Source: Aplectana chamaeleonis (lineage: Eukaryota; Nematoda; Chromadorea; Rhabditida; Cosmocercidae). From it: a stretch of 64,000 bases of DNA. How positions within the stretch are numbered: the stretch's first letter is position 1; the number at the start of each line of letters is the position of its first letter. A program made the translations under genes and the position numbers. Where the stretch lies: contig JAPDOI010000717.1 of the NCBI GenBank assembly GCA_029168955.1, positions 124,001 to 188,000 of the forward strand. The letters are read 5' to 3'. Shown here one piece after another: positions 63,647 to 64,000 of the stretch. The notes beneath the pieces were generated by a model that was not told the origin of the DNA, did not search any database, and saw nothing but the letters and a program-made list of their open reading frames with translations.

Positions 63647-64000
63647 CAGCGCTCTCTCTGCGTCTCTGACGTTTATGGATTACGGTAAGACGTCGCGTAC
63701 GCAAATCACGTTCGCAACACAGCATCTGTCTTACCGTAATCCAAAACAGAATTCATCGAGTTTTTCACACTCTCATTTCTTTTTTCCGCATACTTCATCA
63801 TTTTTGCGTTAATTTCGCTGAAAAGGCGCGTAATACTCACTCTTTATGTAGACACTCTTATTTACGTGGCAGGTAGGGTGTTCCAAAAAACGGACTCTGT
63901 TTTTGGACCACTGCAAGGGGGACGCTGTGTAGCGCACGTGATTTTCGTTCGCTACGTCTTAACGTAATCCAATAACGTCAGAGACGCAGAGAGAGCGCTG
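63647..64000. mobile_element. TIR element CAGCGCTCTCTCTGCGTCTC reaching the window edge
   Basis: CAGCGCTCTCTCTGCGTCTC-TGACGTT (63647) is inverted at 63960-64000, with TACGGTAAGACG and CACGTGATTT inner matches; TIR about 65 bp. The edge falls at the terminus, so a target duplication cannot be checked. Confidence 0.8.

Overview
The window is eukaryotic, repeat-dense DNA, most likely from a nematode. Evidence seen: splice acceptors of the TTTTCAG/TTTCAG type, a host gene whose first exon sits just behind a TTTGTTCCAG acceptor (fits spliced-leader trans-splicing), RTE and CR1-like LINE remnants, Penelope-like elements, cecropia/Hsmar1-type and other mariners, and very many small TIR elements. A parasitic or free-living rhabditid/strongylid is my inference; the species cannot be told from this alone.

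Host genes. (1) METTL26 (C16orf13/DUF938 family, predicted methyltransferase) can be assembled completely on the + strand: five exons at 20497-20577, 21590-21724, 51911-52066, 52603-52764 and 52839-52931, all phase 0, 208 aa. Its second intron is about 30.2 kb and holds almost half of the window. (2) The last three exons of a heparan-sulfate 6-O-sulfotransferase (hst-6/HS6ST) lie on the - strand at 63314-63204, 62768-62694 and 62460-62238; the upstream exons are beyond the right edge or unrecognised. (3) A 3'-terminal exon of an unidentified acidic protein lies at 53826-53602 (-), and (4) a weaker candidate exon behind a strong acceptor lies at 13118-13381 (+).

Layout. 1-3590: broken Ty3/gypsy-type LTR retrotransposon (-). 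3590-5190: two Penelope-like RT copies in a tail-to-tail palindrome centred on a foldback element. 5200-7140: mixed dispersed repeats. 7135-7977: an 8-bp-TSD element filled with a 41-bp satellite. 9.3-12.2 kb: LINE fragments and nested TIR elements. 12.5-20.2 kb: foldbacks, a candidate exon, SINE and LINE pieces, a LINE nested in a MITE, and a CR1-like ORF start with a 2A-like motif. 20.5-52.9 kb: METTL26, whose introns hold SINEs, TTAA-flanked MITEs, TTA/TAA-flanked MITEs, foldbacks, further 41-bp arrays, a frameshifted mariner next to a Penelope end, and a mariner relic with a dated stack of insertions. 53-62 kb: terminal exon, 1.7-kb TIR element, MITEs, large foldbacks, 41-bp arrays. 62.2-63.3 kb: hst-6. 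63.65-64 kb: a TIR element that meets the right edge.

The most unusual signal is a set of at least eight loci with different sequences that all repeat at exactly 41 bp; several share a TATAGTTGT/ACAACTATA terminus and one has an 8-bp target duplication. I know of no described family that matches, but could not search. No CRISPR, operon or bacterial feature is present.
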